Shown here in pieces: positions 52,737-62,306 of a DNA stretch of 64,000 nucleotides. The DNA comes from Herbaspirillum sp. SJZ107 (GTDB lineage: Bacteria > Pseudomonadota > Gammaproteobacteria > Burkholderiales > Burkholderiaceae_D), in NCBI RefSeq assembly GCF_006715485.1, contig NZ_VFNH01000002.1, forward strand, positions 682,001 to 746,000, written 5' to 3'. Each line of letters begins with the position of its first letter. Position 1 is the stretch's first letter. The translations under genes were made by a program, and so were the position numbers. The notes under the pieces are model-generated. The model did no database searches. It saw nothing but the letters and a program-made list of their open reading frames with translations, and was not told the DNA's origin.

Positions 52737-54260
52737 ATGAGCATACCCACACCCATCAAGCGCATCGTGATCGTCGGCGGCGGCACCGCCGGCTGGATGG
52801 CAGCCGCAGCGCTGTCGCGCCTCCTGAAGAACAAGTACGCCATCTGCCTGGTCGAGTCGGACGCCATTTCCAGCGTCGGCGTCGGCGAGTCCACGATTCC
52901 GATGATGCGCCTGTTTAACAACGTCCTCGGCATCAACGAGGACGAGTTCATGCGCGAGACGAAGGCCACTTTCAAGCTCGGCATCGAATTCACCGACTGG
53001 GGCAAAATCGGCGAGCGCTACATGCACGGCTTCGGCCGGTTCGGCCAGGACCTCGAAACGGTCGACTTCTTCCAGTACTGGCTGAAGGCCCACCGGGCCG
53101 GCCAGGCGCCCGACCTGGAGCGCTATTCGATCAACCGCATGGCGGCGCATGCGAACAAATTCATACGGCCGTCGCCCGAGATGGCGAATTCGCCGCTGGC
53201 CGACATCGTCTACGCCTTCCACCTCGATGCCGGCCTGTACGCGCGCTACCTGCGCAGCTACGCCGAGAAACACGGCGTGGTGCGCACCGAAGGCAAGATC
53301 GTGCAGGTGCGCCAGCGTCTGAATGGCGGACCCCGCGACGGCTTCATCGAGTCGCTGGCGCTGGAAGACGGCAGCGTCGTCGAGGGCGATTTGTTCCTCG
53401 ATTGCTCGGGCTTCCGCGGCCTGCTGATCGAGCAGGCGCTGAACACCGGTTTCGAGGACTGGAGCCACTGGCTGCCCTGCGACCGCGCCTGGGCGGTGCC
53501 GTGCGAATCGGGCGGCGAGCTGCTCCCGTACACGCGCGCCAGCGCGCGCCCGGCCGGCTGGCAATGGCGCATCGGCCTGCAGCACCGCACCGGCAACGGC
53601 CACGTATTTTCGAGCCGCTTCATGAGCGACGACGAAGCGGCCGCCATCCTGATGAAGAACCTGGACGGCAAGCCGCTGGCCGAACCGAAGCTGCTGCGCT
53701 TCACGGCCGGCAAGCGCAAGAAGGCATGGCACAAGAACGTGGTCGCGGTCGGGCTGTCGTCGGGCTTCCTGGAGCCGCTGGAATCGACCTCGATCTTCCT
53801 GATCCAGTCGGCGATCTCGCGCCTGGTCAGCTTTTTCCCGGACGCCGGCTTCCACCAGGCCGACATCGACGAGTTCAACCGCCAGTGCGATTTCGAGGTC
53901 GAGCGCATCCGCGACTTCATCATCCTGCATTACCACGCGACCGAGCGCAGCGACACGCCGTTCTGGGACCATGTACGCACCATGGCCATTCCCGATACGC
54001 TGCGGCGCAAGCTGGATTTATATGGGGCACACGGCCGGGTGGTGCGAGAAAACAACGAACTGTTCACGGAGATCGGCTGGCAGCAGGTGCTGCACGGGCA
54101 GGGCGTCCAGGCCGCAGGCTACAACCCGCTGGTGGACCTGTTGAGCGACAAGGAACTGGCCGATTTTCTCGGCAATATCGAGCGCGTGGTCGGCAAGTGC
54201 GTCGATGTGATGCCTTCACATAAGGAATTCATCAGGGCAATTGCCACAGCAAACCGTTAA
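52737..54260 (+). CDS. Tryptophan-halogenase-like flavoprotein
   Basis: A 507-residue flavin-dependent halogenase-family protein. The FAD motif is VGGGTAGWM (13-21), followed by VGVGESTIP. The lysine matching the catalytic one of PrnA is present (ATFKLGIEF), and so is the glutamate region LEPLESTSI. The WxWxIP motif is altered to WQWRIG. Such proteins often sit beside TonB receptors in sugar-use loci of Xanthomonas- and Caulobacter-like bacteria, where their role is unknown. ATG 52737 is a normal family start; TTG 52722, five bases after AGGAGG, is in frame and better placed for translation. Confidence 0.88.
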   Translation: MSIPTPIKRIVIVGGGTAGWMAAAALSRLLKNKYAICLVESDAISSVGVGESTIPMMRLFNNVLGINEDEFMRETKATFKLGIEFTDWGKIGERYMHGFGRFGQDLETVDFFQYWLKAHRAGQAPDLERYSINRMAAHANKFIRPSPEMANSPLADIVYAFHLDAGLYARYLRSYAEKHGVVRTEGKIVQVRQRLNGGPRDGFIESLALEDGSVVEGDLFLDCSGFRGLLIEQALNTGFEDWSHWLPCDRAWAVPCESGGELLPYTRASARPAGWQWRIGLQHRTGNGHVFSSRFMSDDEAAAILMKNLDGKPLAEPKLLRFTAGKRKKAWHKNVVAVGLSSGFLEPLESTSIFLIQSAISRLVSFFPDAGFHQADIDEFNRQCDFEVERIRDFIILHYHATERSDTPFWDHVRTMAIPDTLRRKLDLYGAHGRVVRENNELFTEIGWQQVLHGQGVQAAGYNPLVDLLSDKELADFLGNIERVVGKCVDVMPSHKEFIRAIATANR

Positions 54261-54351
54261 ATAACAGGCATTTATCTCAAATAATCACAGCGTCCAGCCC
54301 TTGAACGAGTAAACTATAGGATTGCCCAGATTTTTTAAGAGATTTTCTTTC

Positions 54352-56151
54352 ATGCTTGAAACCCCGCTCCAGACGTTTGCCGACCTGAATATTCCCGCGC
54401 CCATCCTCAAGGCGCTCAAGGACGTCGGCTACGAAACGCCATCGCCGATCCAGGCGGCCACCATTCCGCTGCTGATGGAAGGCCGCGACGTGCTGGGGCA
54501 GGCGCAGACCGGCACCGGCAAGACCGCCGCCTTCGCGCTGCCGGTGCTGGCCCAGATCGACACCAAGCTCACCGCGCCGCAGGCGCTGGTGCTGGCGCCC
54601 ACGCGCGAACTGGCGATCCAGGTGGCCGAAGCCTTCCAGAGCTATGCAGCCCACATCAAGGGCTTCCACGTGCTGCCGATCTACGGCGGCCAGGCCTACG
54701 GCCCGCAGCTGGCGGCGCTGCGCCGCGGCGTGCACGTGGTGGTCGGCACCCCGGGCCGCGTGATCGACCACATCGAAAAGGGTTCGCTCGACCTGTCGCA
54801 GCTGAAGACCCTGATCCTCGACGAAGCCGACGAGATGCTGCGCATGGGCTTCATCGACGACGTCGAACAGATCCTGCAGCAGACCCCGGCCACGCGCCAG
54901 ACCACGCTATTCTCGGCGACCATGCCGCCGGCGATCAAGCGCATCGCCAAGACCTACCTGCGCGAGCCGCAGGAAGTGACGGTGGCCGCCAAGACCGGCA
55001 CCGCCGAAAACATCACCCAGCGCTACTGGCTGGTGGCCGGCCTGCAAAAGATCGAGGCACTCACGCGCATCCTGGAAGCCGAGCCCTTCGACGGCATGAT
55101 CATCTTCGCGCGCACCAAGCTCGGTACCGAAGAACTGGCCAGCAAGCTGCAGGCGCGCGGTTTCCTGGCCGCCGCCATCAACGGCGACCTGGCCCAGCAG
55201 CAGCGCGAGCGCACCATCGACCAGCTCAAGAACGGCAAGATCGACATCCTGGTCGCCACCGACGTCGCCGCCCGCGGCCTGGACGTGGAGCGCATCAGCC
55301 ACGTGATCAACTACGACGTGCCGTCGGACCCGGAAAGCTATACCCACCGCATCGGCCGCACCGGCCGCGCCGGCCGCAGCGGCCAGGCGATCCTGTTCAT
55401 CACGCCGCGCGAACGCGGCCTGCTGAAGTCGATCGAGCGCGCCACGCGCCAGCCGGTGGCCGAACTGAAGCTGCCGACCGTCAAGGCCGTCAACGACGTG
55501 CGCATCGCCCGCTTCAAGGACCAGATCGGCGAGACCCTGGCCGCCGGCGGCCTGGAGGTGTTCCGTTCGCTGATCGAAGAATACGAGCGCGACCAGAACG
55601 TGCCGGCGATCGACATCGCCGCCGCGCTGGCCAGGCTGTACCGCGGCGACGAGCCGCTGCTGATCGAAAAGCCGGACCGCGAGCCGAAGCCGGCTGCCGA
55701 GTGGCGCGAGCGTGAGCCACGTGAGTTCCGCGAGCGTGAGCCGCGCGAGTTCCGCGAGCGCGAGGAGCGCCCGGCACGCGGCGCCCGCGAAGGCTTCGCA
55801 CCGCGTGAAGGCTTCAAAAAGGAACGCGTGGCGCGCGCGCCGGAGCCGGGCATGGCCACCTACCGCATCGAAGTCGGCCACGCGCACGGCGTCAAGCCGG
55901 GCAACATCGTCGGCGCCATCGCCAACGAAGGCGGCATCGCGTCCAAGGAAATCGGCCGCATCGAGATCTACGACGACTTCAGTACGCTGGACATGCCGGC
56001 CGACCTGCCGCAGGACCTGGTCGACCACCTGAAGAAGGTGTGGGTGGCGGGGCAGCAGCTCGGCATCACGCGCGACGGCGAGGAACCGCCGGAAAAGAAG
56101 CCGGCCGCCAAGCGCAAGTTTGCCGACAAGAAGCCGCATCGCAAAGGTTGA
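54352..56151 (+). CDS. deaD: DEAD-box RNA helicase, CsdA/DeaD type
   Basis: A 599-residue helicase. The order is: Q-motif region (FADLNIPAPILKAL, YETPSPIQ), motif I AQTGTGKTA near 51-59, motif II DEAD near 157-160, motif III SAT, and motif VI HRIGRTGRAGRSG. A charged spacer with repeats of REFREREPRE (about 440-480) leads to an RNA-binding DbpA-like domain (ATYRIEVGHAHGVKPGNIVGAI) and a basic tail. This is the CsdA/DeaD layout, used in ribosome assembly and cold adaptation. It interrupts the maltodextrin gene cluster and has its own upstream region (54261-54351), AT-rich as in cold-inducible genes. Confidence 0.9.
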   Translation: MLETPLQTFADLNIPAPILKALKDVGYETPSPIQAATIPLLMEGRDVLGQAQTGTGKTAAFALPVLAQIDTKLTAPQALVLAPTRELAIQVAEAFQSYAAHIKGFHVLPIYGGQAYGPQLAALRRGVHVVVGTPGRVIDHIEKGSLDLSQLKTLILDEADEMLRMGFIDDVEQILQQTPATRQTTLFSATMPPAIKRIAKTYLREPQEVTVAAKTGTAENITQRYWLVAGLQKIEALTRILEAEPFDGMIIFARTKLGTEELASKLQARGFLAAAINGDLAQQQRERTIDQLKNGKIDILVATDVAARGLDVERISHVINYDVPSDPESYTHRIGRTGRAGRSGQAILFITPRERGLLKSIERATRQPVAELKLPTVKAVNDVRIARFKDQIGETLAAGGLEVFRSLIEEYERDQNVPAIDIAAALARLYRGDEPLLIEKPDREPKPAAEWREREPREFREREPREFREREERPARGAREGFAPREGFKKERVARAPEPGMATYRIEVGHAHGVKPGNIVGAIANEGGIASKEIGRIEIYDDFSTLDMPADLPQDLVDHLKKVWVAGQQLGITRDGEEPPEKKPAAKRKFADKKPHRKG

Positions 56152-56218
56152 TACGACCACGTTGCGTTGCTGGTAGCGTGGGGTGGGAGCGTGGCGCCCA
56201 CCTGCGTTGATGGTTCTG

Positions 56219-56232
56219 TTGTTTGACTACAA
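56219..56232. promoter_or_regulatory. Operator-like half-palindrome before the MFS gene
   Basis: TTGTTTGACTACAA lies 109-122 bp upstream of the transporter ATG. Its right half GACTACAA equals that of the strongest site before the TonB receptor; the left half is imperfect. Confidence 0.4.
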
Positions 56233-56340
56233 AATTCCATCTTCCGCCCGGTGTTGTATGAATTGACACTCATCAATCCCCATGTTATTTTGCTACATCA
56301 GGTAGTCTGGCGTACGTCCGGGCACCATCAGGGGACAAAG

Positions 56341-57708
56341 ATGGACATGCAACTTCACTCGCTCAAGCCGCGCCTGTCGTTCTGGCAGCTGTGGAACATG
56401 AGCTTCGGCTTCTTCGGCATCCAGTTCGGCTTCGCACTGCAGAACGCCAACACCAGCCGCATCTTTGCCACCCTCGGCGCCAACATGGACGACCTGTCCC
56501 TGTACTGGCTGGCCGCACCGGTCACCGGTCTGCTGGTGCAGCCGATCATCGGCTACCTCAGCGACAACACCTGGCACCCGACCTGGGGCCGCCGCCGTCC
56601 CTTCTTCTTCCTCGGTGCGATCTTCGCCACCATCGCGCTGTTCCTGATGCCGAATTCCGCCGCCGTCTGGATGGCAGTGGCCGTACTGTGGATGCTGGAT
56701 GCGGCGATCAACGTGTCGATGGAGCCCTTCCGCGCCTTTGTCGGCGACAAGCTCGATCCGTCGCAGCAGACCGCCGGCTTCGCGATGCAGACCTTCTTCA
56801 TCGGCTGTGGCGCGGTGATCGCGTCGCTGCTGCCGACCTTCTTCTCCGAGGTGATGCACGTCTCGAACACGCCGGTGGCCGGCGCGATTCCCGACACGGT
56901 GCGCTACTCGTTCTACCTGGGCGGCCTGGTGTTCCTGGTGGCCGTCAGCTGGACCGTGTTCACCGCCACCGAACTGCCGCCGCCGGACATGGAGCGCTTC
57001 CAGGCCCAGCGCCGCGCATCGCGTGGTTTCGGCGTGGCCCTGCGCGAGATCGTCGGCGGCTTTGCCCAGATGCCGAAAACCATGGTGCAGCTGGCCTTCG
57101 TCCAGTTCTTCACCTGGATCGCCCTGTTCTCGCTGTGGATCTATACCGGCACCGCGATCGCCGACAGCGTCTACGGCACCACCGATGCGCAATCGAGCGC
57201 CTACCAGGAAGCCGCCAACTATGTCGGCGTCATGTTCGCGGTCTACAACGGCATCTCTGCGCTGGCCGCCTTCGTGCTGCCGGTGCTGGCGCGCGCCACC
57301 AGCCGCAAGGCCTGCCACGCGGTTTGCCTGGCGATCGGCGGCCTGTCGCTCGCCAGCCTGTTCTTCATCCACGACCGCCAGGTGCTGGCGCACGTGTTCG
57401 GCATCGACATCACGATGCTGATGCTGCCGATGATCGGCGTCGGCCTGGCCTGGGCCAGCATCCTGACCATGCCGTACGCGATCCTGGCCGGTGCGCTGCC
57501 GGCCAGCCGCATGGGTTACTACATGGGCCTGTTCAACTTCTTCGTCGTGATCCCGCAGATCGTCAGCGGCCTGCTGCTCGGCTTCTTCACCAAGCACCTG
57601 TTCGGCGGCCATGCGATCCTCACGCTGGTGCTGGGCGGTGCCTGCATGGTGCTGGCGGCGGTATTGACGCTGTTCGTCACCGATAACGCCAAGCAGGCCA
57701 CGCGATAA
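56341..57708 (+). CDS. MFS maltose/sucrose-type sugar transporter
   Basis: A 455-residue permease with twelve hydrophobic helices. The loop motif TWGRRRPFFF (81-90) and the N-terminal FWQLWNMSFGFFGIQFGFALQ (14-34) are typical of the SLC45/GPH-like sucrose and maltose symporters of bacteria. It should carry maltose or maltodextrin across the inner membrane, completing the path from the TonB receptor. ATG 56341 has AGGGGA upstream. Phosphoglucomutase follows 73 bp later. Confidence 0.92.
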   Translation: MDMQLHSLKPRLSFWQLWNMSFGFFGIQFGFALQNANTSRIFATLGANMDDLSLYWLAAPVTGLLVQPIIGYLSDNTWHPTWGRRRPFFFLGAIFATIALFLMPNSAAVWMAVAVLWMLDAAINVSMEPFRAFVGDKLDPSQQTAGFAMQTFFIGCGAVIASLLPTFFSEVMHVSNTPVAGAIPDTVRYSFYLGGLVFLVAVSWTVFTATELPPPDMERFQAQRRASRGFGVALREIVGGFAQMPKTMVQLAFVQFFTWIALFSLWIYTGTAIADSVYGTTDAQSSAYQEAANYVGVMFAVYNGISALAAFVLPVLARATSRKACHAVCLAIGGLSLASLFFIHDRQVLAHVFGIDITMLMLPMIGVGLAWASILTMPYAILAGALPASRMGYYMGLFNFFVVIPQIVSGLLLGFFTKHLFGGHAILTLVLGGACMVLAAVLTLFVTDNAKQATR

Positions 57709-57742
57709 TTGCGACGTGTTTTGCGTTCCTGTCGTATTGTAA

Positions 57743-59413
<1,671 letters not shown>

Positions 59414-59420
59414 TTTACCG

Positions 59421-59450
59421 CCGTCGCCCCTGTGCAGGCAGGGGCGACGG
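59421..59450. repeat. REP-like hairpin element, copy 3
   Basis: CCGTCGCCCCTG (59421-59432) pairs with CAGGGGCGACGG (59439-59450) around TGCAGG. It lies 7 bp past pgm and 28 bp before the amylase gene. The GGCTAGA tail of other copies is not clear here. It may also end the pgm transcript. Confidence 0.8.
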
Positions 59451-59478
59451 GTTTATGCTAACTAAGACAGGACCCTGA

Positions 59479-61167
59479 ATGAAACTCTCCGCTCTTGCCG
59501 TTTCCCTGATGCTCGCCCTAGGCACCGCCTCGGCCGCCACCCCGGCCCCGGCAGCCCAAGGCAAGCCGAGCGCGGCCCGACCCTTCACCTGGGAAAACGC
59601 GACCGTCTACTTCCTGCTGACGGACCGCTTCAACAACGGCAACCCGGCCAACGATCTCGCCTACGGACGCAAGGCTGACGCCGCCACCGCGCGCGGCTAC
59701 ATGGGCGGTGACCTGGCCGGCGTCACGGCGAAGATCAAGGAGGGTTATTTCACGGACCTGGGCGTGGATGCGATCTGGATCACCCCGCCGGTGGAGCAGA
59801 TCCACGGCGCCACCGACGAAGGCACCGGCAAGTCCTACGGTTTCCACGGCTACTGGGCCAGCGACTTCACCGCGGTCGACGCCAACCTCGGCACCGAGCA
59901 GGACCTGCACGAGCTGGTCGATGCCGCCCACGCGCGCGGCATCCGCGTGCTGCTGGACGTGGTGATGAACCATACCGGTCCGGTGACGGCGCAAGACCCG
60001 GCCTGGCCGGCCGACTGGGTGCGTACCGGACCCGTATGCGGCTTCAAGACCATGCGCACCACCATCGAGTGCACGCTGGTGAAGAACCTGCCCGACATCC
60101 GCACCGACAGCAACGCGAAGGTCGAGCTGCCCCCGGGACTGGTGGCCAAGTGGAAGCGGGAAGGGCGCTACGAGCGCGAGGTGAAGGAGCTGGACGACTT
60201 CTTCAAGCGCACCGGCTACCCGCGCGCGCCGCGCTACTACCTGATGAAGTGGCATGCCGACTGGGTCCGCAAGTACGGCTTCGACGGCTTCCGCGCCGAC
60301 ACCGTCAAGCACACCGAGCCGGGCGTGTGGAAAGACCTCAAGACCGTCGCCAGCGCCGCCTACGAGGACTGGAAGCGCGCCAATCCGGCCAAGAAGGTGG
60401 CCGGCGACCTGCCGTTCTTCATGACGGCCGAGGTGTACGGCTATTCGGTCAAGTCCGGCCGAGAATTCGCCTACGACGACGGCACCAAAGTCGATTACTT
60501 CGCCAACGGTTTCGACAGCATGATCAACTTCAGCATGGCGGGCGATGCGGCCAAGGGCTACGAGCAGCTGTTCTCGGGGTATTCCGCCATGCTCAACGGC
60601 CCCTTGAAAGGCGTGTCCGTCCTCAACTACCTCGACTCGCACGACGACGGCAATCCCTTCGACGCCATGCGCCAGTATCCGCTGGAAGCCGCCAACAAGC
60701 TGCTGCTGGCGCCGGGCGCGGCGCAGATCTACTACGGCGACGAAACCGCGCGCGTGCTCAAGATCGAGGGTGCGCAGGGCGACGCCAACCTGCGCTCCTT
60801 CATGAACTGGGACCAGCTGAAGTCGAATGCGCGTGTCGGTCTGTACGGCGTGGCCGACGTGCAGGCGCACTGGGCGCGACTGGGCCGCTTCCGCCATGCC
60901 CACCCGGCGGTCGGCGCCGGCGTGCACCAGATGATCGCCTCGATGCCGTACACCTTCAAGCGCACCTACGACAAGAACGGCGTGCGCGACCGCGTCGTGA
61001 TCGCGCTGAACCTGCCGCTGGACCGCGACCTGCCGATTTCGGTGGCGGGCGTGTTCAACGACGGCCAGACCGTGCGCGATGCGTATTCGGGCAAGAGCGC
61101 GGTGGTTGCAAACGGCAAGGTGCAATTCAATGCGCTTGCGCCGGTAGCCCTGATTTCCCAGGACTGA
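59479..61167 (+). CDS. Secreted GH13 alpha-amylase
   Basis: A 562-residue enzyme with a signal peptide (LALGTASAATPA, cleavage near residue 20). Catalytic residues: D274 in GFRADTVKH, E318 in MTAEVYG and D389 in NYLDSHDD. The conserved regions LLDVVMNHTG and YYLMKWHADWVRKYGFDGF are present. It is closest in style to periplasmic alpha-amylases of the MalS/maltodextrin-hydrolysing kind. It should cut longer maltodextrins in the periplasm before import. No carbohydrate-binding module is seen. Confidence 0.92.
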   Translation: MKLSALAVSLMLALGTASAATPAPAAQGKPSAARPFTWENATVYFLLTDRFNNGNPANDLAYGRKADAATARGYMGGDLAGVTAKIKEGYFTDLGVDAIWITPPVEQIHGATDEGTGKSYGFHGYWASDFTAVDANLGTEQDLHELVDAAHARGIRVLLDVVMNHTGPVTAQDPAWPADWVRTGPVCGFKTMRTTIECTLVKNLPDIRTDSNAKVELPPGLVAKWKREGRYEREVKELDDFFKRTGYPRAPRYYLMKWHADWVRKYGFDGFRADTVKHTEPGVWKDLKTVASAAYEDWKRANPAKKVAGDLPFFMTAEVYGYSVKSGREFAYDDGTKVDYFANGFDSMINFSMAGDAAKGYEQLFSGYSAMLNGPLKGVSVLNYLDSHDDGNPFDAMRQYPLEAANKLLLAPGAAQIYYGDETARVLKIEGAQGDANLRSFMNWDQLKSNARVGLYGVADVQAHWARLGRFRHAHPAVGAGVHQMIASMPYTFKRTYDKNGVRDRVVIALNLPLDRDLPISVAGVFNDGQTVRDAYSGKSAVVANGKVQFNALAPVALISQD

Positions 61168-61177
61168 TGCCTGTCCA

Positions 61178-61226
61178 CGTCGTCCCCGCCTGCGTGGGAC
61201 GACGCTAAAACAGCAGATCGGCTAGA
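61178..61226. repeat. REP-like hairpin element, copy 4 (divergent)
   Basis: CGTCGTCCC (61178-61186) pairs with GGGACGACG (61196-61204). The stem differs from the other copies by compensating changes, and the GGCTAGA tail is at 61220-61226. It lies between the amylase and hydrolase genes. Confidence 0.7.
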
Positions 61227-61259
61227 CTTTCAGGCATCGCCATCCAACAAGGAAGCCCC

Positions 61260-62282
61260 ATGCCTGCACCAGCACGATTGTCCGCACTGTTCGGCGCACT
61301 CCTCACCGTCGCCGTGTGCGGCGCCCATGCTGCCGCGCCCGCCGCCGAACCCGCCTACGGCCCCGAACTGGAAGGCTTCGACTACCCGCACCCGGTGCAG
61401 CAATACCGCTTCACCTCGCAGGGCGTGCAGCTGCACATGGCCTACATGGACGTCAAGCCGGCCAAGCCGAACGGCCGCACCGTCGTCCTCCTGCACGGCA
61501 AGAACTTCTGCGCCGCGACCTGGGAAGGATCGATCGACGCGCTCACCAGGGCCGGCTACCGCGTGGTGGCGCCGGACCAGATCGGCTTCTGCAAGTCGAG
61601 CAAGCCGGAACACTATCAATACAGCTTCCAGCAGCTGGCGGCCAACACCCGCGGTCTGCTGGAATCGATCGGCGTGAAGCAGGCCACCATCATGGGCCAC
61701 TCCACCGGCGGCATGCTGGCGGTACGCTACGGGCTGCTGTATCCCGAGCAGACCGAGCAGCTGGTGCTGGCCAACCCGATCGGGCTGGAAGACTGGAAGG
61801 CGCTCGGCGTGCCTTCGCTCGGCGTCGACAAGTGGTACGAGCGCGAGCAGGGGCAGAGCGCCGACAAGATCCGCAACTACGAAAAATCGACCTATTACGT
61901 CAATCAATGGAAGCCCGAGTACGAGCCCTGGGTGCAGATGCTGGCCGGGATGTACCGCGGCGCCGGCAAGCAGATCGTGGCCTGGAATTCGGCCCTGCTG
62001 TACGACATGATCTACACCCAGCCGGTGGTGTACGAATTCCCGTTACTGAAAATGCCGGTGCTGCTGCTGATCGGGACCAGGGACACCACCGCCATCGGCA
62101 AGGATGCCGCCCCGGCCGAGCTGCGTCCCAAGCTGGGCAATTACGCGGAACTGGGCAAGCGTGCGGCCAGGGCGATTCCCCATGCGACGCTGGTCGAATT
62201 CGGCAACATGGGACATGCCCCGCAGATGCAGGATCCGGCGGCGTTTCATGCGGCGCTGCTGAAGGGTCTCGCGGCCAAGTGA
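61260..62282 (+). CDS. Secreted alpha/beta hydrolase
   Basis: A 340-residue hydrolase with a signal peptide (LFGALLTVAVCGAHAAAP). The fold is shown by VVLLHGKNFCAATWEG, VVAPDQIGFCKSSKP, the nucleophile elbow GHSTGG (S148), the acid region VLLLIGTRDTTAIG and the catalytic His in NMGHAPQMQD. It resembles epoxide-hydrolase/haloalkane-type enzymes, but the substrate cannot be told. It has an AAGGAAGCCCC ribosome site. Confidence 0.9.
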   Translation: MPAPARLSALFGALLTVAVCGAHAAAPAAEPAYGPELEGFDYPHPVQQYRFTSQGVQLHMAYMDVKPAKPNGRTVVLLHGKNFCAATWEGSIDALTRAGYRVVAPDQIGFCKSSKPEHYQYSFQQLAANTRGLLESIGVKQATIMGHSTGGMLAVRYGLLYPEQTEQLVLANPIGLEDWKALGVPSLGVDKWYEREQGQSADKIRNYEKSTYYVNQWKPEYEPWVQMLAGMYRGAGKQIVAWNSALLYDMIYTQPVVYEFPLLKMPVLLLIGTRDTTAIGKDAAPAELRPKLGNYAELGKRAARAIPHATLVEFGNMGHAPQMQDPAAFHAALLKGLAAK

Positions 62283-62306
62283 AACCCGCGCCACGGCGCC
62301 GGCCGG

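Noticed and set aside
55680..55800. Repeated charged motif in the helicase as a separate tandem-repeat element
   Set aside because: The repeat is in frame and encodes the REFREREPRE linker typical of DEAD-box protein tails, so it is part of the protein.
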